From the NCBI GenBank assembly GCA_015039465.1, contig MU130572.1:1-64000 (forward strand): a stretch of DNA of 64,000 nt, given 5' to 3'. This document shows, piece by piece, positions 20,045 through 31,267 of this stretch; position 1 is the first letter of the stretch, and each line of letters begins with the position of its first letter. The translations under genes were made by a program, and so were the position numbers. The notes under the pieces are model-generated. The model saw only the letters and a list, made by a program, of their open reading frames with translations, did no database searches and was not told the origin of the DNA. Source of the DNA: Phlegmacium glaucopus (lineage: Eukaryota; Basidiomycota; Agaricomycetes; Agaricales; Cortinariaceae).

Positions 20045-22166
20045 TATAAATCGTTGTTTGTGTTGTTATAAAACACCAACCAGAGGGAACTGGACCAGAC
20101 TTTAGGTCAGAATATCCCCCTGTGTTTGTTTAGGGAAGGTATAACCAGAGACTAGTAAGCACACTTGGTTAGAAGAGAGTAGAGGAGGATGAGGATGAAG
20201 ATCTTGGAAGATGAATGAGGTAGAGGATGAGGATGAGGATGGGTAAGAAAGAGTCTTCAGTAAGACTATAGCAGTAGATAGTGATGGTCAAGGGTAACCC
20301 CGGGGTGGAATTAGGCTGACCCTTACCCTTACCCTCCAAAAACCCTTACCCTTGGCTGAGGGTAAGGGTTTTGGAGGGTAAGGGTAAGGGTTTCTGAGGG
20401 GTTGGAGGGTAAGAAACCCCAGCAGGGTTTAGTGCAATCATGTCAAAAATGTGAAAGGTCCTGAGTCAACACTTGAAAGGCGCAGCCTTGTTCCCGAGAA
20501 AACACTACTTGCCCATGATCCCATGTCGCACAGCCTTGATAACACTTGACACTCTGCGAGAATAATCCTCTGCTGCTGATTCATCTGCAATTCCTGCTTA
20601 GTTGTGATCCTCCTGGACTTCCTAAATTGTCATAAAGAGGGTGGGAAGGCTTCAGGTACTGCATGAATGATGGTTTTGGCAGTGAATGATAAGATAAGAG
20701 GTAGATGAGTGAGGATAGGGGACTGAGTGAGATCCAGGAGCGAGGTATGGCAAGATAGATAGCTGAGGTGAAGACTTGTGGGTCCATAGCCACAACAACG
20801 ATGACAAAGCCTTTACATAATGGGAGATGTAGTTGATGCATCCATAAAGGGGCGGTTATCATGCACCAATACTGATTGGTAGTGTGAGAAGAAAGCTTAA
20901 AAGTTGCCATCATGAAAATAAGCAGACTTTGAATTCACTTACCTATTTTGGAAGCAGCCCTAAATCGTGTTCCTGGTTGACAAATCAATCATTCATTCAA
21001 TGTTATCACCCTCATCACTCATCATACTCTCAATGTCTCACACTATGCCCTCCATTGTTTTCACTATCAACATGCTCCTAAGCATCTACCATCTATTTGT
21101 TCCTTGGTTAGTGATCCAACAAAGCAATCAATCTACTATTTGCATCGGTCATCAGCTTGCATTTGATCGTATCTTTGGTCCATCATTTCAAGAATGGCCT
21201 GTTTATGGACGCATCAACTACATCTCCCATTATGTAAAAGGCTTTGTCATTGTTGTTGTGGCTATGGACCCACAAGTCTTCCCCTCAGCCATCTATCTTG
21301 CCATCCCTCGCTCCTGGATCTCACTCAGTCCCCTATCCTCAATTATCTACCTCTTATCTTATCATTCACTGCCAAAACCATCATTCACGCGGTACATAAA
21401 GCCTTCCCACTCTCTTTATGACAATTTAGGAAGTCCAGGAGGATCATGACTAAGCAGGAATTGCAGATGAATCAGCAGCAGAGGATTATTCTCACAGTGT
21501 GTCAAGTGTTATCAAGGCTGTGTGACATGGGATCATGGGCAAGTAGTGTTTTCTTGGGAACAAGGCTGCACCTTTCAAGTGTTGACTCAGGACCTTTCAC
21601 ATTTTTGACATGACCACACACCTATGGAGTTGATATATTTTTGCTATTGGACTATGTACACTGCCTTCTCTTCTTTTCTCTCACACTTTGACACTTTACA
21701 GATTTTTTTTATTGTTCCTTCTTCTTTTCCATTGTTCTTTTCTTCTCACAGCTGTCCTCTCTTTATCTTTCTTCCTTTGACAGTGCATACTTCTGTCTTT
21801 TTATTGTTCTACATAGCCTCATCCTTAGGGTATAAATACTGCTCTTTTATACCAGGATAGGTAGTTCATCTCAATTCATTCTTACTCCTCACAGTCATCT
21901 TCTCAGTGGAATTCCAGTGAATTCTTCCCTCTAAGTTCGCTTTTTCAGTCCTTTACTGTCAATCTACTGTCAACTGCTATAGTCTTACTGAAGACTCTTT
22001 CTCATTCATCCTCATCCCCCTCATCTCTATTCCTTCCCCCTACCTCTGTGTGTTACAAGTCTAAGGCTAAGCCTTCCCTAAACGAATAACAGGGAGTCTC
22101 TTGACCTAAAGACTGGTCCACTGCTCTCTGGTTAGTGTTATATAACAACACGAACAATGATTTATA
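20045..22166. mobile_element. Head-to-head pair of TATC...TATA repeats (foldback), CCGG flanks
   Basis: Both outer ends are TATAAATC(G/A)TTGTT(T/C)GTG, in inverted orientation, each flanked by CCGG (20041-20044, 22167-22170). The centre is the near-palindrome ACCAATACTGATTGGT at about 20865-20880. The right copy (20857-22166) is 1,310 bp with a TATA box at 21831; the left copy is shorter, lacks about 300 bp near 20850, and its middle is replaced by a MITE fragment (20279-20436). Relative to other family-A LTRs about 47 bp of host LTR is missing at this site, so the CCGG flanks may reflect recombination instead of a clean target duplication. Confidence 0.7.
20279..20436 (-). repeat. Truncated copy of the telomere-like MITE
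   Basis: The segment begins TAGTGATGGTCAAGGGTAAC and is the reverse complement of about 26432-26589, including repeated CCCTTACCC blocks and AACCCTGCTGGGG. The other half of the MITE is missing. Confidence 0.8.
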
Positions 22167-22259
22167 CCGGAAACAAGGGAAAGTACTGGAACGGAGTATG
22201 GACTACTGGAGACAACTCCGACAGAGCTGGACCAGAGTAAAGTATAATGGAATGTAACA
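22167..22259 (+). repeat. Right end of the interrupted family-A LTR
   Basis: The sequence from GGAAACAAGGGAAAG to TGTAACA matches the last 90 bp of other family-A LTRs and completes the LTR begun at 13133. Confidence 0.8.
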
Positions 22260-22261
22260 CA

Positions 22262-23450
22262 GCCAAAGGAATCATCAACATAGTTAGCGAGGTAGTTGAA
22301 GCCTAAAACATACTTTGCTATCCATGCTATGAGGCTGTTGAATGAGATAAAGATGGCAGGGAACACACTACTGCCGAATGCAAGGTTCTAATCAACAAAG
22401 TGTAGACCATTTACAGCATTTATCTGCTTGAGTTGCCAATATGGACTAACAGGCAAGAGGTGATAGGCCTCAGAGATGCCACATTGTGAGGGGTACATTA
22501 CCAATAGAATGCCTGACATCAAGGAGAATTTCTCCCAGGTTACAGAGATTGTCCAGTGGGTACCCTGTCACCTTTGAATGGTCAATCATGCTATTGAGCA
22601 AAAAGGAACCTGCACTATGATCTGTGATGAGGTGGAGATTGGTGGAATTTGGTTTGTCGATGGCATGGACAGGCATTGAGTACATGCCAGGTAAGAGGAT
22701 ACAACTGAAAATATCTTGAAAACCACTTCTTTCTTGCTCTGCGACACATTGATCCTGTATGAACATGGCTCTAACAGGGTCTGATGGTAGTGAACAGGAG
22801 TCATCGTGGGTGAGAGAAAAGTTTTCATGAAGGGTATCAGGCCACAGCCAGAAGCCCTCACAAAGGCCTTCATACACCAAGTGGACAAATGGTTGATTGG
22901 GGTGTTGGTCTAGTATTTTTTCAAATCTATCAATGTTGATTGGCGTGACAACCTGGAAAAGATCTGGATGGTCAGCAATCGTCTTATTGATGGTAGAGTT
23001 CGATGTTTCAGAGAGGGGAGGACGTGGTAAAGGTTCAGCATACTGTGACCACTCAGCAGTGGTTGGGGAGAGTGTCAGTGACTCTTCCCACAGGTTATGT
23101 CATAAGTATTTTGGTTGGAGGCCATAGACTCCACTGGCTCCCATTCAGGCACTCTTTTTGGGCATGTCCAGCTTTTCAACACTTCTTGCAGACGTGTTGA
23201 TACTTGCAGTCAGCATCGGATGACTTGCATGTCCCGTTATTATACTTGTTGCAGATTTCTGGGTGCCTGGTGGTTGAGGAAGTGGTGGCAGACTTCTTGG
23301 TACCAAAGATGGGTCCATGTGATTCAATCCTGTCAGGCATGACAATGGCAGAGTAGAGCCTAGTGAATTGATGCGTGCCTGTGAGGAGTGAGTTGTGTCC
23401 AGCACCCACTTCATTCCTAAGGGCAATGTTCTATAGGATAATTTTGTGAT
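22262..23450 (-). pseudogene. Reverse transcriptase remnant with CCCH-type gag tail
   Basis: Minus-strand blocks in order: ICNKYNNGTCKSSDADCKYQ (about 23265-23205), a C-x-C-x-C-H-like zinc finger typical of the gag end; DHPDLFQVVTPINIDRFEKI (about 22985-22925); LPGMYSMPVHAIDKPNS and LITDHSAGSFLLNSMIDHS (about 22700-22580), with YPLDNLCNLGEILLD; then after breaks FVD*NLAFGSS, FISFNSLIAWIAKYV and YVDDSFG (about 22410-22265). The last is the catalytic palm motif. It belongs to the same broad class as 7008-7593 but a different lineage. Stops and frameshifts make it inactive. The DIRS/Ngaro label is tentative. Confidence 0.65.
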
Positions 23451-23557
23451 GGGATGAGGGTAACTTAGCTGTGAATTCCCCCTCGATGTAGTCTCCATAT
23501 TCAGGTAACTTGTCCTTCCAATGTGGGAACACAAAAGAGATTGCCTTTGATGCACAT

Positions 23558-25793
23558 TATAAATTGTTGTTTGTGTTGTATATAAACACCAACCAGAGAG
23601 CAATGGACTAGTCTTTGAGTTGAAAGCCTCCCTGTTGTTTATTTAGGGAAGGTATAACCTTGACTTGTAACACACAGAGGTAGGGGGCAAGAGTAGAGGT
23701 GAGGAGGATGAGGATGAATGTCTTAACAGGTGACTGAGGGTAGAGGACGAGGATGAGGATGAATAAGAAAGAGTCTTTAGAAAGACTAGCAGTAGACAAT
23801 AGGGGACAGTAACAGTTAAAGGCTGAAAAAGCGAACTTGAGGGAATAGAGGATGAAGATAAGGATGATAGAGTCTTCAGCAAGACTATAGCAGTAGAGAG
23901 ATAGATTGACAGTAAAGAGATAAAAAAGCGAACTTGAGGGAGGAATTCACTGGAATTCCACTGAGAAGATGACTGTTGGGGAGTAAGAATGAATTGGGAG
24001 GAACTACCTATCCTGGTACAAAAGAGCAGTATTTATACCCTAAGGATGAGGCTATGTAGAACAATAAAAAGAAAGAAGTACGCGCTGTCAAAGGAAGAAA
24101 GATAAAGAGAGGACAGCTGCGAGAAGAAAAGAACAATGGAAAAGAAGAAGGAACAATAAAAAAATCTGTAAAGTGTCAAAGTGCGAGAGAAAAGAAGAGA
24201 AGGCAGTGTACATAGTCCAATAGCAAAAATATATCAACTCCATAGGCGTGTGGTCATGTCAAAAATGTGAAAGGTCCTGAGTCAACACTTGAAAGGCGCA
24301 GCCTTGTTCCCGAGAAAATACTACTTGCCCATGATCCCATGTCGCGCAGCCTTGATAACACTTGACACACTGCGAGAATAATCCTCTGCTGCTGATTCAT
24401 CTGCAATTCCTGCTTAGTTGTGATCCTCCTGGACTTCCTAAATTGTCATAAAGAGGGTGGGAAGGCTTCATGTACTGTGTGAATGATGGTTTTGGCAGTG
24501 AATGATAAGATAAGAGGTAGATAATTGAGGATAGGGGACTGAGTGCGATCCAAGAGCAAGGGATGGCAAGATAGATGGCTGAAGCGAAAACTTGTGGGTC
24601 CATAGCCACAACAACAATGACAAAGCCTCTGACATAATGGGAGATGTGGCTGATGCATCCATAAAGGGGCCGTTCTTGAAATGATGGACCAAAGATACAA
24701 TCAAACGCGAGCCGATGACCGATGTGAATAGTAGATTGATCGCTTTGTTGGATCACTAGCCAAGGAACAAATGGATGGTAGATGCTTAGGAGCATGTTGA
24801 TAGTGTAAACGATGGAGAGCATGGTGTGAGACATTGAGAATATGATGAGCGATGAGGACGATATTGTTGAACGAATGATTTGTTGACCAGGAACACGATT
24901 CAGGGCTGCTTCCAAAATAGGTAAGTGAATTCAAAGTCTGCTTATTTTCATGATGGCAACTTTTAAGCTTTCTTCTCATGCTATCACGCACCAATACTGA
25001 TTGGTAGCATGAGAACAAAGCTTAAAAGTTGCCATCATGAAAATAAGTGGACTTTGAATTCACTTACCTATTTTGGAAGCAGCCCTGAATCACGTTCCTG
25101 GTCAACAAAATCATTCATTCAACATTATCATCCTCATCACTCATCATATCCTCAATGTCTTCCACTATGCTCTCAATCATTTACACTATCGACATGCTCC
25201 TAAACATCTACCATCCATTTGTTCCTTGGCTAGCAATTCAACAAAGCAATCAATCTACTATTCGCATCGGTCATCGGCTCGCGTTTGATCATATCTTTGG
25301 CCCATCATTCCAAGAATGGCCTGTTTATGGACGCATCAACTACATCTCCCATTATGTAAAAGGCTTTGTCATTGTTGTTGTGGCTATGGACCCACAAGTC
25401 TTCCCCTCGGCCATCTATCTTGCCATCCCTCGCTCCTGGATCTCACTCAGTCCCCTATCCTCAATTATCTACCTCTTATCTTATCATTCACTGCCAAAAC
25501 CATCATTCACATGGTACATGAAGCCTTCCCACCCTCTTTATGACAACTTAGGAAGTCCAGGAGGATCACAACTAAGCAGGAATTGCAGATGAATCAGCAG
25601 CAGAGGATTATTCTCACAGTGTGTCAAGTGTTATCAAGGCTGCGTGACATGGGATCATGGGCAAGTAGTGTTTTCTTGGGAACAAGGCTGCACCTTTCAA
25701 GTGTTGACTGAGGACCTTTCACATTTTTTGACATGACCACACACCTATGGAGTTGATACATTTTTTCTATTGGACTATGTACACTAGATGCTT
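23558..25793. mobile_element. Head-to-head TATC...TATA repeats forming a giant inverted repeat
   Basis: A full minus-oriented copy (23558 to about 24998, end TATAAATTGTTG) meets a plus-oriented copy truncated at about 25793. Sequence from about 24207 to 25793 is self-complementary, arms about 785 bp, centred on ACCAATACTGATTGGT near 24994, with only scattered differences. The inverted TATA box of the left copy lies at 24031-24037. Each arm keeps an open frame (24397-24915 minus; 25155-25592 plus) with the same predicted peptide. The element interrupts the upstream end of the reverse-transcriptase remnant. Confidence 0.8.
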
Positions 25794-26043
25794 GAGTCTA
25801 TGCATATAGTGAGCAAAGAGATCAAGAAACGATGAGCAGAGAGAAAGACGAGTTCTCACCTGGGAGAGACAGTGAGGAAAGAGATACCCATTGAATTGGC
25901 ATGAATTTGCATAAGTATCTTCCACTGTTTCTCCCTATGTCTCTTGACATCAGTAATAGACAGTCTCAGGAGATCAATGTCTTGGTTTTCTGTCATTGTT
26001 TGTGTACACATGACAGGTCATGTGCGCTCCAGAGGCCTGTTGA
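25794..26043. other. Unassigned spacer
   Basis: No repeat match or coding feature is seen. It ends with the CCTGTTGA target copy (26036-26043) of the MITE. Confidence 0.4.
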
Positions 26044-26589
26044 TAGTGATGGGCAGGGGTTTGGGAAACCCCTGGGGTACAAGGGTAAGGGTAAGGAGGG
26101 TCAGGGTCAGGGTACAGATTTTTTGACCCTTGAAAAACCCTTACCCTTCTGGAGGGGTCAGGGAATTTTTGGGAATTTTTATTTCTCTGATATCAGAGTG
26201 ATCTAACTGTTGTGTATCTATTAAATTGACTTTAAATCAGAGAAAAAGCAATCTAAAGAGGCCTCACTGCTTTCACAACAATCAGTAGCTTAAAATACTA
26301 GTCAAACCCTCTCTATTTCATTTAAAATCTATTGCTAAACACCTTTAACACCCTGAACATGTTTTAAATAATAGCTACTTTGAAGGCTCCTTTGGATTAC
26401 AAAGCTTGAGGAAGGATTTGGACCAAACCCTTGCACTAAACCCTGCTGGGGTTTCTTACCCTCCAACCCCTCAGAAACCCTTACCCTTACCCTCCAAAAC
26501 CCTTACCCTCAGCCAAGGGTAAGGGTTTTTGGAGGGTAAGGGTAAGGGTCAGCCTAATTCCACCCCGGGGTTACCCTTGACCATCACTA
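26044..26589. mobile_element. 546-bp hAT-like MITE with telomere-like repeats, TSD CCTGTTGA
   Basis: The ends are TAGTGATGG and CCATCACTA, flanked by CCTGTTGA at 26036-26043 and 26590-26597. The 8-bp duplication and the TAGTG start fit the hAT consensus. Both terminal regions are rich in AGGGTAAGGG/CCCTTACCCT and AGGGTCAGGG motifs arranged as inverted blocks; the middle is AT-rich. No ORF of interest. Confidence 0.8.
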
Positions 26590-26671
26590 CCTGTTGATGT
26601 CGTTCATTGGACTTGCATAAAGAAATATCTTTAAACCCAATTAATTTTGGATCCCTTCAGCCTGAGGCTGC

Positions 26672-26707
26672 TAGTCTGACTAAGTCAGTACCACAGTTGC
26701 CCTAACA
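26672..26707 (+). repeat. 3' scrap of family-B LTR
   Basis: Thirty-six bases from TAGTCTGACTAAGTC to CCCTAACA match the end of the LTR at 7594-8050. The rest is missing. Confidence 0.75.
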
Positions 26708-26812
26708 GACCTCCATTGACCACTTCCACTGCAAAATCAGCTAAGTCAATGTTTTTATTTTAGCCATTTGCTGGTCCCCCTCCCATGGTTCAGGATCCAC
26801 ATTCTGCCACCC

Positions 26813-27389
26813 TGTTAAGTTTAAAACAAAAGGGGGAAGTCACGTCGGAGTTACTCCGGAACGGAACCGGAACAGTAACCCGGAAAGGACGTTGGCCTCA
26901 GCGTGTGTGCTGTGCCGCCCAGCTCCTAAGGTGTCCTGATTTCGGAACGGAAGAGGAAAGTAACAAGTCGGAAGACCTCAGTGACTTAGAGGAAAAACAA
27001 GAGGAGGAAACTAAGTTGATATTCGAACTGAGGGAAAACATACAAGTTTGAGTACTTTATATATAAAAGGAATTGCAACCGAAATATAGAATATAAATAT
27101 AAGTGCTGCGTTCTGCTCCCGGAAAGGTCCTGCATTCTTGGGTGAATAATCCATGGCGGGTATGCTGACTGATGATGGGAAAGATGATGACAAAGAATAG
27201 TGGTAGTGGCGAAGGAGTGGTAATGGGTTTGGAGTGACGTCGGAAGAGTCGGAATGATACGGAAAAGTCTCGGAGTCAGACGTAGGTGGAGTAGAACCAG
27301 AAACAAGGGAGAGTACTGGAAAGGAGTACGGACTACCGGAGACAGCTCCGACGGAGCTGGACCGGAGTAACGTAAGACGGAATGTAACA
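26813..27389 (+). mobile_element. Solo LTR, family A, TSD CACCC
   Basis: 577 bp, TGTTAAG...TGTAACA, flanked by CACCC at 26808-26812 and 27390-27394. It is the last recognisable transposon before the gene block and ends about 200 bp from the stop codon of the CCDC90-like gene. Confidence 0.9.
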
Positions 27390-27595
27390 CACCCTCTTGA
27401 TAATTTAAAACCTATTTTATATGATAATTCTATTTAAGATATTTAATTCACTGCAAGACTCAAGTTAAAAACAGATTTTAATCTCATGCCTCTTGAAGTG
27501 TTATTGACCTGGTTGTGGGAATCAAGACAATACTGATTGAAAGCACATGCAGGCACAGAAAACCTTGCTCTGGAGGCACAATTTTGAATTGATTA

Positions 27596-28389
27596 TCATG
27601 CTCGAAATCTCAAGTACGCCATTAGCAGAGCAGAGCAGCCCGTTACTGCAAGCAATCAGGAGGGTGTGTAAGACACAAAAAGAAACACACACACCAAAGC
27701 CTACTAAGTACTGCAAGGTTGTTGCCTGCCAAATTGTAACAGTGCCGTAAGTTCTCTCCCAACATGGATATTGTTATAACCACTCACTTTAGAGGCTTGC
27801 ATAGCAGTCCTCAACCCAGCAATCTCCTGTTCAATTCTAGTGTCCACCTCCTTAATTTTGAGTTCTTGTCCACTACTCTCTTCCCTCATTCGACCCTTTT
27901 CAAGATTCAAATCTAGCCGTACGCCAGCCTGAGTACGTGTAATTTCTTCCCGTAAGCGCTGCTTTAGTTTCTCGACATCATTGACAAGACGATCGTTCTC
28001 TGCTTTGATCATTGCAAGGTCATTCTTTTCCATCAACTGAAGCTCTGACTTAATTTGCGCAAAATCGACTTGTTGAGTATAATGATGCTGTAATGGAAAG
28101 GACAAGGTTCAGTTATTGTACATAGGAAGTCATATGCGATGCGCACTTTCTCCTGCTCTGCCTTCGTTACCATATTACTTGTCATGTTTCGTATGCTTTC
28201 ATCAATGACTTCGGCCATAGCAGACATAATACCTTCCGCCTGAGCTCTGTTCAACCCCTCTCGTTCCAGCCGCTGGACGAAGTGGTGCGTATCAAAATGA
28301 AAGTCTGCCCGACATAAAGTGGCAGAAAACAGTCGAGCAAATGTTCTGGGTGAGGCAGACAGTTGTTTACGGACTCCTGATAGAGACAT
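27596..28389 (-). CDS. CCDC90/Fmp32-family mitochondrial coiled-coil protein (DUF1640)
   Basis: Exons (minus): 28389-28147, 28087-27788, 27725-27695, 27645-27596; 207 residues, all phases agree. Residues 28-81 (FHFDTHHFVQRLEREG...) are the conserved N-terminal head, 82-180 the coiled coil with MIKAENDRL and LREEITRTQAGVRLDLNLEK, and 185-207 (LQYLVGFVTGCSALLMAYLR) a single C-terminal membrane span. The basic, serine-rich start could be a mitochondrial presequence. Family members sit in the inner mitochondrial membrane: MCUR1/CCDC90 in animals, Fmp32 in yeast (cytochrome oxidase assembly, proline use). Divergent from MAK16 with 121 bp between start codons. Confidence 0.92.
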
Positions 28390-28510
28390 TGCTGCGAGTA
28401 CTTAGCAAAAGAAGGGCATCAAGTTCGTATGAAAGACTGTTGCAAGCCAAACCAAACACAACTTCGGCGTTTGCTCACCTTCACAACTTAGAACCTTTCT
28501 TCTTTTAAAA
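28390..28510. promoter_or_regulatory. 121-bp divergent promoter, CCDC90-like / MAK16
   Basis: Only 121 bp separate the two start codons, so both core promoters and 5' UTRs must lie here or overlap the genes. No clear TATA box is seen. Confidence 0.6.
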
Positions 28511-29806
28511 ATGCAGAGTGACGACGTTATATGGTCGGTCATTAATCATCAATTTTGCTCATATAAAGTCAAGTTTGTGATAATCCTCTACAAACTGATG
28601 ACCATTATCAAATAATCTGTCTTCTCTAGAACCACAACTCAAAATTTTTGCAGAAATGAATACAATGTAACTGGTCTTTGCAACAGACAATCGTGTCCCC
28701 TAGCCAACTCTCGATATGCGACTGTCAGGGAAAAAGAAGGTTCTTCCTTCGTTTTTTCGAACCATTTATCTTCTCATTATCTCCTCATAAATCACTAAGG
28801 AATCCTCTATCTTTATGTGAAAACGATTGAACGCGCGCACTCTCCTGCACACATGTGGGAGCGTATTAAACTATCCAATAGCTATGCGAAAGCACTAGAA
28901 CAAGTAAATCTTATGCCACATACATTCGCTTCTCACTCAATATATTCACTAGATCGACAGCGAGCTTGTCCATTGGCCAAATTTCACAATTCATAAATGC
29001 AAGCAAAGGATCACGAAGATCACACAATATCTCATAAAAATGCGCAGGCTGAAGCTGCGCCAACAGTAAGCGCGGTTTTTACTTTGTTGTTCTGCACCCT
29101 GACATTGATTGCCAGGCCGAAACTCATCGGCGTCAAGAAAAAACTCGATCGACGAGAGGCCGTCCGGGAACGCAAAGCACTATCTGCCGCACACCTTGAA
29201 GCTTCGATAGAAAAGGAACTCATCGAGAGACTGAAGTCAAAAGCTTATGGTGACGGACCACTCAATGTCAACGAAGCCGTCTGGCAAGCGATTCTTGATC
29301 GCGAACGTAACGCCGCAAATGCCGTAGGACAAAAAGAAGATGAAGATCTTGATTTGGTGGCCGACGAAACAGACGAAGAAAATGTAGAAAATGAAATGGA
29401 AGATGAATGGGATGATCGAGAGTTCGTCAGCGATATTAGTGGTGACGACCTTTCTGACCTTGAGGGTCCTCTGGTACGCGTTTAATTCCTTGATATTGGA
29501 TTAACACAGTTCATGACCTTTAGGGACTGCAGGACGATGATTCCGACGGAGATGAAGACGAAGACAACGTTGGCGAATCGGAAGATAACCAAGTGAGGCC
29601 ACCCCGCGGAAAACGGAAGGCCTCATCTTTTAAAAGTCTGCCAATGCAGAGACCTGAAAAGAAATCTAAAAGTACGTACCAAACGTCTGTCCACAAGGCG
29701 AACATTAGCAACTTACTTTCCGATAGAAGGCCCAAGAGTAGAGGTGGTATACGAAGAAGAAATGGAAAGCGTACCCATCTCGAAGTCATCCTTGACAGCT
29801 TGGTAG
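28511..29806 (+). CDS. MAK16: MAK16, 60S ribosome biogenesis factor
   Basis: Exons 28511-28572, 28630-28739, 28800-28903, 28953-29065, 29116-29473, 29524-29671, 29727-29806; 324 residues, phases consistent. The N-terminal L28e-like half starts [19 protein letters not shown] and contains the four-cysteine set (FC, FC, LC, SC in [20 protein letters not shown]) and [20 protein letters not shown]. The Mak16 half contains [20 protein letters not shown] and [15 protein letters not shown], followed by an acidic tract ([15 protein letters not shown]...) and a basic tail ending near [15 protein letters not shown]16 is a nucleolar factor that binds with Rpf1 in early pre-60S particles. Length is normal for the family. 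Confidence 0.96.
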
Positions 29807-29981
29807 CCTTTATTGCTCTCGTTCTCCCGCTACTCCCATTACACTCACTGTCAGCTTATAATATTATATGACGGAATTGAGAAAACAATTACAGGAACGC
29901 AGGCGAAGAAGGTAAACAAATGCTTTTAGCATCGTGGTGGTGATAGATGGATAGCCAGACAGTGTCTGCTCTGAGAACCCT

Positions 29982-31049
29982 TCACTGCACCTTATTCTTC
30001 TGACGTCGCTCAATGTCTTCCCGTGTCATCCTCGTTCCCAGAAGGGCATCCCAATGCACAAAAAAGGGTTGAGCAAAATTTGATTTTATGCCAATAACCT
30101 TGGGGGAGATGTTAGCGATGTAAACAAACTACGGTCGTAAAATATCACAGACTTGATGGTGTATATCGTGATAACCTGCATTGTTTGCTGTCAACCATTG
30201 CAATGGATCCCAGGGAAGACTATATCCGCAATGATCGTCGACAGTCTTCAAGGTCGAAAATGTGAACAGAAGCATGGCTTGACGGGTGTTCATACCAGTC
30301 GCCAATTCTGCAACCAGGGCCCCCAGGGAATCTAAGAATAAGCCTTCCAAGGGATGGTTGTAAAGCGATCCAAAAGCATACGGCACGTAAAGACGATGAT
30401 GCCACGAATGGAATTGCTTGTACAAGAACTTGTTGACATGCATCAATCGGTGTAGGAAGTATTGCCATGTGTCGATGATGAACCTAAAAGTTAAGAGATC
30501 AACCAAGGTCGATAATCTTATGCATGTGAGGTGAAGCTATTCGTACATTGCACCAAGGAACTGAAGCATGGGCACTCCCCACCAATACAAGAAAGTCGTA
30601 GCATGCACAAGTACGCGTGGGGCGATGTGCTCTCCAAACATAGTGAATGTCAGAGAATCTATGGAAAAAGCAACACGACGAAGCTCTTGTGCATGGTCGA
30701 CGACATGCATAGATTCATCCGACAAGCTGATGAGGCCAAGTGCCGTCTGGATGACCTGCTGCAGAATGACTGCCCACACGACCTCCGAACGTGTCGCCAA
30801 ATTACGCGCCTGAACTTCTTCAGAATCGTGGATGCGGTATTGCTCCAACCACTTCCAGCCAGAGATATCTAGGGCATGGAAGAATAAAGAAAGACACCAA
30901 TAGGCTATTACTGGTGCGGCAAGGGTGAGTATGAAGTCTGGGACACCGTGAATTAGGTTGGGTTTCTGGGAGTAGTAGAGGGGAAAGGAGATCTTGGCGA
31001 AACACAGGGGGTCGTCGTGGACGAGCGAAGAACAAGATATTATGTTCAT
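29982..31049 (-). CDS. SUR2: Sphingolipid C4-hydroxylase (SUR2 type)
   Basis: Exons (minus): 31049-30547, 30483-30153, 30098-29982; 316 residues. The three histidine boxes of membrane di-iron hydroxylases are HRLMH (179-183), HSWHH (193-197) and HDIHH (273-277). The stretch YVPYAFGSLYNHPLEGLFLD and TLKTVDDHCGYSLPWDPLQ are diagnostic of the Sur2 subgroup. N-terminal hydrophobic segments place it in the ER membrane, where it hydroxylates C4 of dihydroceramide/dihydrosphingosine to make phytosphingosine. It converges with MAK16 (175 bp between stops). Confidence 0.95.
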
Positions 31050-31267
31050 TGTGGATGGTGGTCAGCTCACGAGTTACCCGTCACGATTCTCACAGATATG
31101 TTCGACAGGGCAGTGTTGACAAATCTGGAAAGGAGATCACAAATTACTTAGCATAAATACAGTTATGAACATATGTCCCTAGGTGGTACAACTTTTGTCT
31201 TCTACCATGCAATAATAACCATGTCAAATATAACAGGAGTGGATACGGGCAATCGTCCATGAGCGCA

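Noticed and set aside
20300..20420. Telomere (CCCTTACCC repeats)
   Set aside because: Short, inverted, interrupted blocks with sequence of a MITE that has an intact copy at 26044-26589; not a chromosome end.
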